From assembly GCA_046759145.1 (NCBI GenBank), contig JBHIBR010000010.1, forward strand, positions 1-14,063: a DNA stretch of 14,063 bases, read 5' to 3'. Within the stretch, counting starts at the first letter, position 1. Every line of letters begins with the position of its first letter. The notes under the pieces were generated by a model, which saw nothing but the letters and a program-made list of their open reading frames with translations, was not told the DNA's origin and searched no databases. This document shows positions 1 through 6,238 of the stretch, piece after piece. A program made the translations under genes and the position numbers. This DNA comes from JBHIBR01 sp046759145 [NCBI: Nitrospinota bacterium]. Its GTDB lineage: Bacteria > UBA8248.

Positions 1-221
1 AGGGAGAGAGGGCGCGGCCCATCAGGGGCGTCCTCGCGGCGGGGGGCCACTCGGCCGCCCTCCTGGTGGGCCCCGAAGGGGGCCTTACGGCGGGTGAGGT
101 GGAAGAGGCCCGGCGGGCGGGTTTCCTCCCCGTGGGCCCGGGGCCGCGCACCCTCAGGGCCGAGACGGCGGCCCTTGCCCTGATCACCATCGTCCAGCAC
201 CGGCTGGGCGACATGGGGTGA
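1..221 (+). CDS. rsmE: 16S rRNA (uracil-1498-N3)-methyltransferase RsmE, 3' part
   Basis: The 5' end lies outside the window. About 72 C-terminal codons are visible and end at TGA 219-221. RsmE is a cytoplasmic SPOUT-fold enzyme that uses S-adenosylmethionine to methylate N3 of U1498 in 16S rRNA of the 30S subunit. What is seen: the frame contains the signature GPEGGLT (from about position 69) and, near the end, LRAETAALALI followed by a short tail QHRLGDMG. These are the two SAM-binding knot motifs that define the family's C-terminus. The order and spacing of the motifs are normal. The next gene, purD, begins 5 bp after the stop, so the two are probably co-transcribed. Nothing suggests damage. 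Family assignment is secure although only the C-terminal third is visible. Confidence 0.9.
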   Translation, partial: GERARPIRGVLAAGGHSAALLVGPEGGLTAGEVEEARRAGFLPVGPGPRTLRAETAALALITIVQHRLGDMG

Positions 222-226
222 GGCAG

Positions 227-1525
227 ATGGGCGCGAAGGTGCTGGTGGTGGGGGGCGGCGGGCGCGAGCACGCCCTGGCCTGGAAGCTCTCCCAGAGCCC
301 GGAGGTGGCGGAAGTCCTCTGCGCCCCTGGGAACGGCGGCACGGCCGGGGTGGCCCGCAATGTCCCGACCTCGGCCGAGGACGTGGAGGGCCTCCTCTCC
401 CTCGCCGCCAGGGAGGGGGTGGACTTCACCGCCGTCGGCCCCGAGGCGCCCCTCGTGGCGGGGATCGGGGACCGCTTCGCCGAGCGCGGCCATCTCCTCC
501 TCGGCCCGACGGCAGCGGCCGCCCGCATCGAGGGGAGCAAGGCGTTCGCCAAAGAGCTCATGCGCGAGGCCGGGGTGCACACGGCGGAGTTCCACATCTT
601 CGACTCGGCCGCGGAAGCCAAGGGCTTCCTCCGGGGCTGCTCGCCGAAGGCCAATTGGGCCGTCAAGGCAGACGGCCTCGCGGCGGGCAAGGGCGTCCTC
701 CTCTGCCGCAGTCGGGAGGAGGCCCTGGCGGCGGTTGAGGCCATCATGGAGAAACGGGCTTTCGGCGAGGCGGGCAGCCGCGTGGTGGTGGAGGATCTCC
801 TGGGGGGAGAGGAGGCTTCCTGCCTCGCTCTCTCGGACGGGGAGCGTTTCCTCCTCCTTCCCTCCTGCCAGGACCACAAGGCCATCGGAGAGGGAGACAC
901 CGGACCGAACACGGGCGGCATGGGCGCCTACTCGCCCGCTCCCGTGGTGGCCCCCGAAGTCGAGGAGAAGGTCCGCACGAAAGTCCTCGCGCCCACCCTC
1001 CGCGCCCTGGCCCGACGGGGGACGCCCTACCGCGGGGTGCTCTACGCGGGCCTCATGGTGGTGGAGGGGGAGCCTCTCGTCCTGGAGTTCAACTGCCGCT
1101 TCGGGGACCCCGAGGCGCAGCCCCTTATGGTTCGCCTGGAGGGCGACCTCCTCCCCGCCCTTCGGGCCGCCGCCTCGGGCGACCTCCGCGGCGTAGAGCT
1201 CCCTTTCTCGCCGGAGCCTGCCGTCTGCGTCGTGATGGCCGCCGAGGGCTACCCGGGCCCCTACCGCAAGGGAGATCTCATCGAAGGGCTCGAAGAGGCG
1301 GCGAAGGTCGAGGGCGTCACCCTCTTCCACGCCGGGACCGCCCGGCAGGGCGAGCGCCTCGTCACCAGCGGCGGCAGGGTGCTCGGCGTCACTGCCCGGG
1401 CCCCGTTCCTCCCGGTCGCCCTCGAGCGGGCCTACCGGGCGACGGGCCTCATCCGCTGGCGGGGTGCCTACTACCGGCGCGACATCGGCGGGCGAGCCCT
1501 CGCCCGCTGGAGCGGGCCGGGATAA
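227..1525 (+). CDS. purD: Phosphoribosylamine--glycine ligase (GAR synthetase) PurD
   Basis: PurD joins glycine to 5-phosphoribosylamine using ATP, the second step of de novo purine synthesis in the cytoplasm. The 432 residues match the usual 420-430. The N-terminal nucleotide-binding loop GGGGREHAL is at residues 9-17. The ATP-grasp part contains VKADGLAAGKGV, the substrate-site motif NTGGMGAYSP (228-237) and FNCRFGDPE (288-296), which carries the Mg-binding Asn and Glu. The C-terminal domain ends with GAYYRRDIGGRAL. I chose ATG 227 because the protein then starts MGAKVLVVGGGGREH, as in homologues, with GTGAGG just upstream. A GTG at 218 that overlaps the rsmE stop would add only three residues and cannot be excluded. 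The last 30 codons overlap two perfect hairpins. No other purine genes are in the window. Confidence 0.96.
   Translation: MGAKVLVVGGGGREHALAWKLSQSPEVAEVLCAPGNGGTAGVARNVPTSAEDVEGLLSLAAREGVDFTAVGPEAPLVAGIGDRFAERGHLLLGPTAAAARIEGSKAFAKELMREAGVHTAEFHIFDSAAEAKGFLRGCSPKANWAVKADGLAAGKGVLLCRSREEALAAVEAIMEKRAFGEAGSRVVVEDLLGGEEASCLALSDGERFLLLPSCQDHKAIGEGDTGPNTGGMGAYSPAPVVAPEVEEKVRTKVLAPTLRALARRGTPYRGVLYAGLMVVEGEPLVLEFNCRFGDPEAQPLMVRLEGDLLPALRAAASGDLRGVELPFSPEPAVCVVMAAEGYPGPYRKGDLIEGLEEAAKVEGVTLFHAGTARQGERLVTSGGRVLGVTARAPFLPVALERAYRATGLIRWRGAYYRRDIGGRALARWSGPG
1489..1517. repeat. Two overlapping, mutually exclusive palindromes at the end of purD
   Basis: CGGGCGAG (1489-1496), a 2-nt spacer and CTCGCCCG (1499-1506) form a perfect 8-bp stem. 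GCCCGCT (1502-1508), GG and AGCGGGC (1511-1517) form a perfect 7-bp stem. The two share GCCCG, so only one can fold at a time. They sit inside the last codons of purD and no T-run follows, so a standard terminator is not supported. They may be REP-like, a chance result of high GC, or a 3'-end stabiliser. Confidence 0.45.
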
Positions 1526-1536
1526 GGGTCCATCCG

Positions 1537-1545
1537 TGCTACACT
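1537..1545 (+). promoter_or_regulatory. Candidate extended -10 promoter element in the purD-lipoprotein gap
   Basis: The 221-bp gap at 1526-1746 holds no gene I can support. It contains TGCTACACT, which reads as an extended -10 (TG, one base, TACACT). I see no good -35 at the expected distance. A second weak match, TGGTATACG, lies at 1619-1627, also without a -35. Either could drive the lipoprotein gene, with a leader of roughly 110-200 nt. Low confidence. Confidence 0.25.
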
Positions 1546-1746
1546 CCCCTGGCGGGCTGACTCCAACCCTGTGCGGCGCGGGCGAACCTGTAGGGCGGTG
1601 TCCTGTTGCCGCGCCCCGTGGTATACGTTCCCGGGGTAATGGTCTGGACCTCCTCCCTGGATTGCTTTGCGGCCAGTCGCCCGCGGGTCCTGGGCACACA
1701 GCAGGGCCGGGGGTGAGGCGATGAGCGCAGGGCGGCCGAGCGGGGC

Positions 1747-2367
1747 ATGGCGACCCAAGCCCACAACAAAAAAAGGGCCCTGACCTTCCTGGCAGGGTTG
1801 CTCCTGCTGAGCGGATGTGCCTATCGGACCGACGCCCGCGCGCTGGTGGGGCCCCCCGATGGCCTGCCCGCGAACGTACTCCTGGTCGCCCCCCTCGCTT
1901 ACGAGCACGACTGGACGGGCTTCTACCGGGCCATGTTCCGCGGCCTGCGAGTCGAGCCGAGGGGGGAGCGGAGGGTGGAGAGGCGAGAGCTCACCTTCCT
2001 CCTCGAGGATCTGTTGACTCGCCGGGGGTACGAGGTGCGGGCCTGGAAGAAGGAGTGGGGGGAGGGGAGGCTCCCGCCTGCTTCGTGGGAAGGCGCGGGC
2101 CTTCGGGGGTTCATCGAGAGGCGCCGGGCGCTGCTCGAGGGGACGGGGGCGCAGGCCCTCGTGTTCAACCACGCCCTCAGCCGGTGCACCTCCCGCAGGC
2201 GCTGCGAGGCGGCCCTCCAGATCGCAGTGGTGGACCTGAAGGAGGGGACCCTCCTGTGGCGAGGCTCGGCGAGGGCCGAGAGCTACTTCGACCAGGGGGA
2301 CGAGATGCGGGCGGCCCTGGAGGCGGCCCTCGAGCGGTTCCCTCCTCCGGCCTCACGGCCCAGGTAG
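1747..2367 (+). CDS. Putative lipoprotein of unknown function
   Basis: This is a 206-residue protein I cannot name. The N-terminus is a classic lipoprotein signal: basic residues K8-K9-R10, a hydrophobic stretch 11-20, then the lipobox L21-S22-G23-C24. Cys24 should be acylated after signal peptidase II cleavage, leaving a protein of about 180 residues anchored to a membrane. The mature part has a strand-like segment (ANVLLVAPLAYEHDW), a basic/acidic helix region (about 70-90), a pair of cysteines in SRCTSRRRC, and a C-terminal segment IAVVDLKEGTLLWRGSARAE. That last segment resembles envelope lipoproteins of the GNA1162/DUF799 and DUF4136 type, but this is a resemblance, not an assignment. 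The start is ATG 1747 because it places the signal peptide correctly; its ribosome site is weak (GAGCGGGG). The gene has normal GC and stands alone between purD and the kinase operon. Confidence 0.7.
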   Translation: MATQAHNKKRALTFLAGLLLLSGCAYRTDARALVGPPDGLPANVLLVAPLAYEHDWTGFYRAMFRGLRVEPRGERRVERRELTFLLEDLLTRRGYEVRAWKKEWGEGRLPPASWEGAGLRGFIERRRALLEGTGAQALVFNHALSRCTSRRRCEAALQIAVVDLKEGTLLWRGSARAESYFDQGDEMRAALEAALERFPPPASRPR

Positions 2368-2455
2368 CTGTGTCTCCCTCGCCCTGAGCCAGCAGCGGCC
2401 GGGAGGGACCCGGGGCGGGGGACCATCGGGAAGGGCTCCCCGGTCTTTGGCCCGC

Positions 2456-2461
2456 AGGAGG
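2456..2461 (+). promoter_or_regulatory. Consensus Shine-Dalgarno AGGAGG that fixes a TTG start
   Basis: A perfect AGGAGG lies 7 nt before TTG 2469. No ATG or GTG occurs in this frame in the preceding 50 bases, so this site decides that the sugar isomerase-like gene starts with TTG. The gap 2368-2468 shows no convincing promoter or terminator. Confidence 0.7.
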
Positions 2462-2468
2462 CCACGGA

Positions 2469-3293
2469 TTGGGCTTTTCTCTCTCTGCCCACCTCTTCGC
2501 CCGCGAGCCCCTGGAGGAGGAGCACCTCGGCCAGGCGGCCGCGGCAGGCTTCCGCCGCCTGGAGCTCTGGGCCATGCGGCCGCATCTGGACTACAGGAGC
2601 AAGAGGGTGGTGGCGGGGCTCGCGAGCTGGCTTGCGAAAAACGGCCTCTCCGCACCCACCCTTCACCTCCCCTTTTACGCCCATCTGGAAGAAGCCCGGG
2701 CGGGCAGGTGGCTCTCCCTGGCCCACCCGGACGAAGGGGAACGCCGGAGGGCGCTGGAGGAGTGCCGCCGGGCGCTGGTGGCCCTCACCCCCCTGGGCCC
2801 TTGGGTCGCCATCCTCCACCCCTCCCGTCCCCGCTCTTCCGACGACCGAGTTGCGTTGCGCGAGAGTCTGGAATCCCTCCTCCCCCTGACGGAGGGGCTG
2901 GGCGTGCGGCTCGCCCTCGAGAACATCCCCGCCCCCGGCGGGGACACGGCCTCGGTGGCGGAGGTCATCCGCGAGGTGGGCGCGCCAGGCCTGGGGGCGT
3001 GCCTGGATGCGGGCCACGCCCACCTCACCGACGACCCTGTGGAAGGGCTGGGACGGGTGGCGCCCTTCCTCCTCGCCACCCACCTCCACGACAACGACGG
3101 CCGGGAGGATGCGCACCTGGTCCCGGGCGGGGGGCGGATACCCTGGGGGCGCTTCCGCGAGGCTCTGAGCCTTTCGGGCTACCGGGGCCCCCTCACGGTG
3201 GAGACGAGGAGGATGCCCTCCGAGGACTACGAAAAGGCCCTGGCCCGCGCCTGGGCCTCCCGGCGGCACCTGGGCGAGGGGGCTGAGCCATGA
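2469..3293 (+). CDS. Sugar phosphate isomerase/epimerase-like TIM-barrel protein
   Basis: The 274 residues belong to the xylose-isomerase-like/AP-endonuclease-2 TIM-barrel superfamily, which includes ketose 3-epimerases, inosose dehydratases and hydroxypyruvate isomerases. What is seen: an N-terminal strand FSLSAHLFA, LENIPAPGGD with Glu151, LDAGHAHL with Asp180 and His183, THLHDNDGREDAH (204-216, with His205 and His207), PGGGRIPW (219-226) and TVETR with Glu245. By analogy with ketose epimerases, Glu151, Asp180, one of the two His and Glu245 should bind a divalent metal. The exact substrate cannot be read from the sequence. Translation starts at TTG 2469 behind a consensus AGGAGG. The stop overlaps the next start (ATGA at 3290-3293), so it is translationally coupled to the kinase, which points to a sugar substrate. 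No signal peptide is visible, so it is probably cytoplasmic. Confidence 0.85.
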   Translation: MGFSLSAHLFAREPLEEEHLGQAAAAGFRRLELWAMRPHLDYRSKRVVAGLASWLAKNGLSAPTLHLPFYAHLEEARAGRWLSLAHPDEGERRRALEECRRALVALTPLGPWVAILHPSRPRSSDDRVALRESLESLLPLTEGLGVRLALENIPAPGGDTASVAEVIREVGAPGLGACLDAGHAHLTDDPVEGLGRVAPFLLATHLHDNDGREDAHLVPGGGRIPWGRFREALSLSGYRGPLTVETRRMPSEDYEKALARAWASRRHLGEGAEP

Positions 3294-4555
3294 GAGCCCG
3301 CCCCCTCCTCCCGCCCGCGCTGGGGAAGAAAAAAGAAGCCCTGGCCTCGCTCCTGCGCTCCGCTCTGGGGTCTGGGCTGGAGGTGGCGGCCGTGGAGGCG
3401 CTCCCCGGCGACGCCTCGGATAGGCGCTACTATCGCCTGCGGCTCGAAGGGGGAGGGGCCGCGCGGCCCCAGGCGAAGCGCCAACTCTCCCGGCCCCTAC
3501 TTGCCAGCCGGGGCTCGAAAAAAGTGGGCCCTTTCGCTCCGCCCGGGTGCCGGCGGGCACCCCGGTGGCCGGGGGCGCAAGGGAACGCCATCCTCATGGA
3601 AAGCGACTCCCCGCCCGGACCCGAGCCTTTCCTGAACGTGCGGGCGTTCCTGGAGCTCAAGGGTCTCCCCGTCCCCTCCCTCTACGGGGCGGACGGGGAA
3701 GAGGGGCTTGTCCTCCTCGAGGACTCCGGGGAGGAGACGCTGGAGGAGTGCCTCCGGAGGGAACCCCACCGCGCCGAGGCACTCTACGAGCAGGCGCTGG
3801 AGCTGCTCCTCACGCTCCAGGAGCGCTGCACCGAGGTGAGCGAGCCCGACTCCGGCCACCCCTGCCGCGCCCTCCGCTACGCCTTCGATGCGGACACCTT
3901 CGCGGGAGAGCTCCATCACACCCGCCGCTTCGCCTTCGAGGGCCTCCTGGGCCTGCGCGCCCCGGCCGAGGAGTGGGAGGAGGACTTCCGCTGGCTCGCC
4001 CAGGCCCTGGTGGGGAACCCCAGCGCGCCTGCGCGCTGGGGACCCCTGGCGGGGCGCCCCAAGCGGCAGGCCGCTTGGAGACCCCTGGCGACGCCTCCCC
4101 TCGTCTTCACCCATCGCGACTACCACAGCCGCAACCTCCTCGTCAGACCCGACGGTGAGCTTGCCCTGCTCGACTTCCAGGACGCACGCCTCGGCCCTCC
4201 TCTCTACGACCTGGCCTCGCTCCTGTTCGACGCCTATCGGAGGCCCATCGGGGAGCTCTCCGAGCGACTCGCGCGCCGCTTCCGGGAGGGGAGCCCCGGG
4301 GCAAGGGCGTCGGGGAGGAAGGACGCCTTCGACCGGGCGCTGCGTCTCGCGGGCCTACAGCGGGACCTCAAGGCCATCGGCACCTTCGCCTACCAGAAGC
4401 TGGTGCGGGGGACGGACCGCTATCTGCCCGCCATCGGGGCAGCCACCCTCCTCGTCCGGGAGCACCTGGAACACCTCCCCGAGGCGAGGGGGTTCGCCCG
4501 GAGGCTCGCCCCAATCCTCGATCGCCTGGCTCAATTCTCAGGAGAGGACGGATGA
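3290..4555 (+). CDS. AmgK-like anomeric sugar kinase (APH fold) with two palindromic insertions
   Basis: A phosphotransferase of the aminoglycoside/choline kinase fold, closest in pattern to AmgK, which phosphorylates MurNAc and GlcNAc at C1 in peptidoglycan sugar recycling. Seen: LPGDASDRRYYRL (about 38-50), LLEDSGEETLEE, the catalytic loop HRDYHSRN (275-282, Asp277), the metal site DFQDA (295-299, Asp295), and the tail LQRDLKAIGTFAYQKL plus DRYLPAI, which is typical of AmgK. The protein is 421 residues against about 340-360 for the family. The excess sits in two blocks, residues about 57-98 and about 243-268, that are Arg/Pro/Gly-rich, palindromic in DNA and absent from the expected motif pattern. 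Without them it would be about 353. Both keep frame and all catalytic residues survive, so it may be active. It overlaps both neighbours by ATGA. The usual partner nucleotidyltransferase MurU is not in the window. Substrate is inferred. Confidence 0.85.
   Translation: MRARPLLPPALGKKKEALASLLRSALGSGLEVAAVEALPGDASDRRYYRLRLEGGGAARPQAKRQLSRPLLASRGSKKVGPFAPPGCRRAPRWPGAQGNAILMESDSPPGPEPFLNVRAFLELKGLPVPSLYGADGEEGLVLLEDSGEETLEECLRREPHRAEALYEQALELLLTLQERCTEVSEPDSGHPCRALRYAFDADTFAGELHHTRRFAFEGLLGLRAPAEEWEEDFRWLAQALVGNPSAPARWGPLAGRPKRQAAWRPLATPPLVFTHRDYHSRNLLVRPDGELALLDFQDARLGPPLYDLASLLFDAYRRPIGELSERLARRFREGSPGARASGRKDAFDRALRLAGLQRDLKAIGTFAYQKLVRGTDRYLPAIGAATLLVREHLEHLPEARGFARRLAPILDRLAQFSGEDG
3455..3583. 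repeat. In-frame palindrome-rich insertion 1 in the kinase gene
   Basis: This block encodes about residues 57-98 of the kinase, between the RLEGGG strand and AILMES, which are normally close together. It opens with the perfect 16-bp palindrome GGGGCCGCGCGGCCCC (3455-3470). It also holds GGCCCC/GGGGC arms near 3493-3515, and CCGGGTGCC with GGCACCCCGG near 3543-3565. GGCTCGAA occurs just before it (3441-3448) and again inside it (near 3512-3519). It reads like a REP or palindromic element tolerated inside a coding region. The exact ends are not certain. Confidence 0.55.
4012..4090. repeat. In-frame insertion 2 in the kinase gene: two hairpins and a 39-bp direct repeat
   Basis: Hairpin A: CCCCAGCGCG (4018-4027), loop CCTG, CGCGCTGGGG (4032-4041), a perfect 10-bp stem. 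It can be extended by GGGG 4012-4015 pairing with CCCC 4043-4046. Hairpin B: CCAAGCGG (4059-4066), loop CAGG, CCGCTTGG (4071-4078), a perfect 8-bp stem. GACCCCTGGCG occurs at 4041-4051 and again at 4080-4090, exactly 39 bp (13 codons) apart. The block encodes about residues 243-268, just before the catalytic HRDYHSRN loop, where the family has a short linker. Confidence 0.65.
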
Positions 4556-5136
4556 TGGGCCGCTGGCCCGCATTCCTTTACCGGGACACGCGCCTTTGTC
4601 TTTACGACTTCATCTTCCCGGGCGAGATCCCCCCGGTGGAGGCGCGGGTGCCCCTCCGCCTGGCCACCATCGGCGCAGGCTCTCCCGAGCTAGAGCTCAT
4701 CGCCTCCGTGCAGGGGCGCCGCCGGGTAGAACGCCGCCTCGGGCGGAGGGAGCTCTGCTTCGCCGCCCTGCACCGGGAGCGGGTGATCTCCTACATCTGG
4801 CTCTCCCAGGCCACAGTGGGCATCGAGGAGGTGGACCTCTCGATCGAGGTGCAACCCGATGAGGCTTATCTCTACAACGCCTTCACCCTGGAGGCGTGGC
4901 GCGGGAGGAACCTCTACCCCGCCGTGCTGCGGGGCACCCTGGAATATTGCCAGAAGCGGGGCCTCTCGCGGGCGCTCATCTTCGTGGCCGAGGACAACCA
5001 TCCCTCCCGCCGGGGTGTCGTCAAGGCGGGCTTCACCCTCTTCCAGACCATTACCTGCCACCGCGTCCTGGGGAGGTCGTGGCACAGCTACGGCCCCCGG
5101 CTGGAGGCCCACCCCCCGGTGCGGCTTGTGGGCTAG
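4552..5136 (+). CDS. GNAT-fold N-acetyltransferase family protein
   Basis: This 194-residue protein has a C-terminal half that follows the GNAT acyl-CoA-binding fold. A strand AYLYNAFTLEAWRG (105-118) is followed by the helix RNLYPAVLRGTLEYCQKRG, then a strand ALIFVAEDNHPSRRGVVKAGF, where Asn-x-x-Ser and the KAGF turn are typical of GNAT motif B. The pyrophosphate loop (R117-G-R-N-L-Y-P-A) departs from the textbook Q/R-x-x-G-x-G/A. The acceptor cannot be predicted. The N-terminal ~100 residues (FLYRDTRLCLYDFI and onward) are not recognised. There are two adjacent ATGs, 4552 and 4555. I give 4552, which overlaps the kinase stop (ATGA) and has GGAG 7 nt upstream. Coupling to a sugar kinase and a sugar isomerase suggests acylation of a sugar or sugar-linked amine, which is inference. 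The operon seems to end here, as a strong hairpin follows the stop. Confidence 0.75.
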   Translation: MMGRWPAFLYRDTRLCLYDFIFPGEIPPVEARVPLRLATIGAGSPELELIASVQGRRRVERRLGRRELCFAALHRERVISYIWLSQATVGIEEVDLSIEVQPDEAYLYNAFTLEAWRGRNLYPAVLRGTLEYCQKRGLSRALIFVAEDNHPSRRGVVKAGFTLFQTITCHRVLGRSWHSYGPRLEAHPPVRLVG

Positions 5137-5163
5137 GGCCGTTCCCACCTGTGGGAGCGGGCC
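5137..5163 (+). terminator. Hairpin directly after the kinase operon
   Basis: The arms GTTCCCAC (5141-5148) and GTGGGAGC (5151-5158), separated by CT, pair along their length with one G-U. Outer GGCC 5137-5140 and GGCC 5160-5163 can extend the stem across one bulged G. It begins at the first base after the GNAT stop codon. The following bases are not T-rich, so this is either a weak intrinsic terminator or a 3'-end stabilising hairpin. The remaining bases to 5194 show nothing else I can support. Confidence 0.4.
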
Positions 5164-5207
5164 ACATCCTATGCAGAGCGCGGGGAGGGGCCGGGGGGAG
5201 GTAAACC

Positions 5208-6116
5208 ATGCGAGTGGGTTTCATCGGCCTGGGCCTGATGGGCAAGCCCATGTGCCGCAGGCTCCTCGGGGCAGGCTTTGAGCTCTACGTACACAATCGC
5301 AGCCGTCCCGCGGTGGAGCTCCTGGCGGCCGAGGGCGCGAGAGCTTGCCGCTCGAGCCGGGAGGTGGCCGAGCGCGCGGAGGCGACCATCACCATGCTGC
5401 CGGGCGCCCCCGAGGTGGAGGAGGCGGCGCTGGGCGATGGAGGGATCCTGGAGGGGGCCCGGCCCGGCTCGCTCTATATCGACATGACCTCCAACGACCC
5501 CGCCTGCGTGGAGCGCGTGGCCCAGGCGTTGGGCGCGCGGGGGGTGGCGACCCTCGACGCCCCGGTATCGGGCGCCCCCGAGGGGGCGGAGGCGGGCACC
5601 CTCTCCATCATGGCGGGGGGGCCGAGGGAGGCCTTCGAGCGGGCCTTCCCCCTCTTCCAGGCCATGGGCCGCACCATCGTCCACGTGGGAGAGAGGCCGG
5701 GGGCGGGCTGCTACGCCAAGATCGCCAACCAGATCCTTGTGGGCATCACCTTCCAGGGGGTGGCCGAGGCGCTGCTGTTCAGCGCCCGCGCCGGGCTGGA
5801 GCTGTGGGACCTCGTGCGGGCGCTCTCGGGGGGGCTCGCCAGGTGCGGCGCCCTCGAGGTCAAGGCCCCCAAGGCGCTGGCGGGGGATTTCGCCCCGGGG
5901 GCGAAGGTAGTCACGCACATCAAGGACCTCACCTACGCCCTCGAGCACGCCCGCAAGTTCGGCCTCCCCCTGCCCGCGACCGCCATGGTCCAGCAGCTCT
6001 TTCTCTCAGTGGCGGCCTCGGGGGGGGAGGGCTGGGACCACATCTCCATCATCACCGCCCTGGAAAAGCTGGCAGGACTGGAGGCAAGAGCCAGGCCGCC
6101 AGAGGGCTCCCGCTGA
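5208..6116 (+). CDS. NAD(P)-dependent oxidoreductase, 3-hydroxyisobutyrate dehydrogenase family
   Basis: The 302 residues are the standard length for beta-hydroxyacid dehydrogenases. These cytoplasmic enzymes oxidise 3-hydroxyisobutyrate (valine breakdown) or reduce tartronate semialdehyde and related acids. Seen: a Rossmann start MRVGFIGLGLMG with the Gly pattern at 7, 9 and 12; the substrate-binding signature DAPVSGAPEGAEAGTLSIM (117-135, Ser121 and Gly122); and GAGCYAKIANQ (165-175) with the catalytic Lys171. The C-terminal helical domain includes HIKDLTYALEHARKFGLPLP. ATG 5208 is preceded by GGGAGG with a spacing of about 6, a strong ribosome site. It is likely its own transcription unit, separated from the previous operon by a hairpin and convergent with the next gene. 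3-hydroxyisobutyrate is plausible given the CoA-transferase and acyl-CoA dehydrogenase nearby. Glyoxylate or succinic semialdehyde reductase activity is an alternative. Confidence 0.9.
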   Translation: MRVGFIGLGLMGKPMCRRLLGAGFELYVHNRSRPAVELLAAEGARACRSSREVAERAEATITMLPGAPEVEEAALGDGGILEGARPGSLYIDMTSNDPACVERVAQALGARGVATLDAPVSGAPEGAEAGTLSIMAGGPREAFERAFPLFQAMGRTIVHVGERPGAGCYAKIANQILVGITFQGVAEALLFSARAGLELWDLVRALSGGLARCGALEVKAPKALAGDFAPGAKVVTHIKDLTYALEHARKFGLPLPATAMVQQLFLSVAASGGEGWDHISIITALEKLAGLEARARPPEGSR

Positions 6117-6175
6117 TTGGCCCAAACCAAGGGGCCCTTCGGGCCGCAGCCGAAGAGAAAGGATAGGACGAAGGC

Positions 6176-6203
6176 AAAAAGGAGGCCCGGCGCCGCTTCG
6201 CCG
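6176..6203 (-). terminator. Possible terminator of the retropepsin-like gene in a convergent gap
   Basis: The 122-bp gap 6117-6238 separates two convergent genes. Read on the minus strand, a CGGCG/CGCCG stem (6188-6203, loop 6) is followed 7 nt later by TTTTT (complement of 6176-6180), a weak intrinsic terminator for the minus-strand gene. On the plus strand, GGCCC-TTC-GGGCC (6133-6145) lies 17 nt after the dehydrogenase stop, but no T-run follows it. Confidence 0.3.
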
Positions 6204-6238
6204 CGAAAGTCCCGCTCACAGACGGGGGTGGGGGCACC

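Noticed and set aside
1526-1746. tRNA, small RNA or riboswitch in the purD-lipoprotein gap
   Set aside because: I found no cloverleaf, no CCA end and no known aptamer core.
1721-1783. 20-codon leader ORF overlapping the lipoprotein start
   Set aside because: Ribosome spacing is only 2 nt and the peptide (MSAGRPSGAW and onward) has no attenuator-type codon run.
1471-2172. 233-codon minus-strand frame across the purD end and lipoprotein gene
   Set aside because: Pro/Gly/Arg-rich shadow; the plus-strand lipoprotein has a signal peptide and lipobox.
2283-3560. 425-codon open frame on the minus strand opposite the TIM-barrel and kinase genes
   Set aside because: Low-complexity composition, antisense to two supported genes, no recognisable motif.
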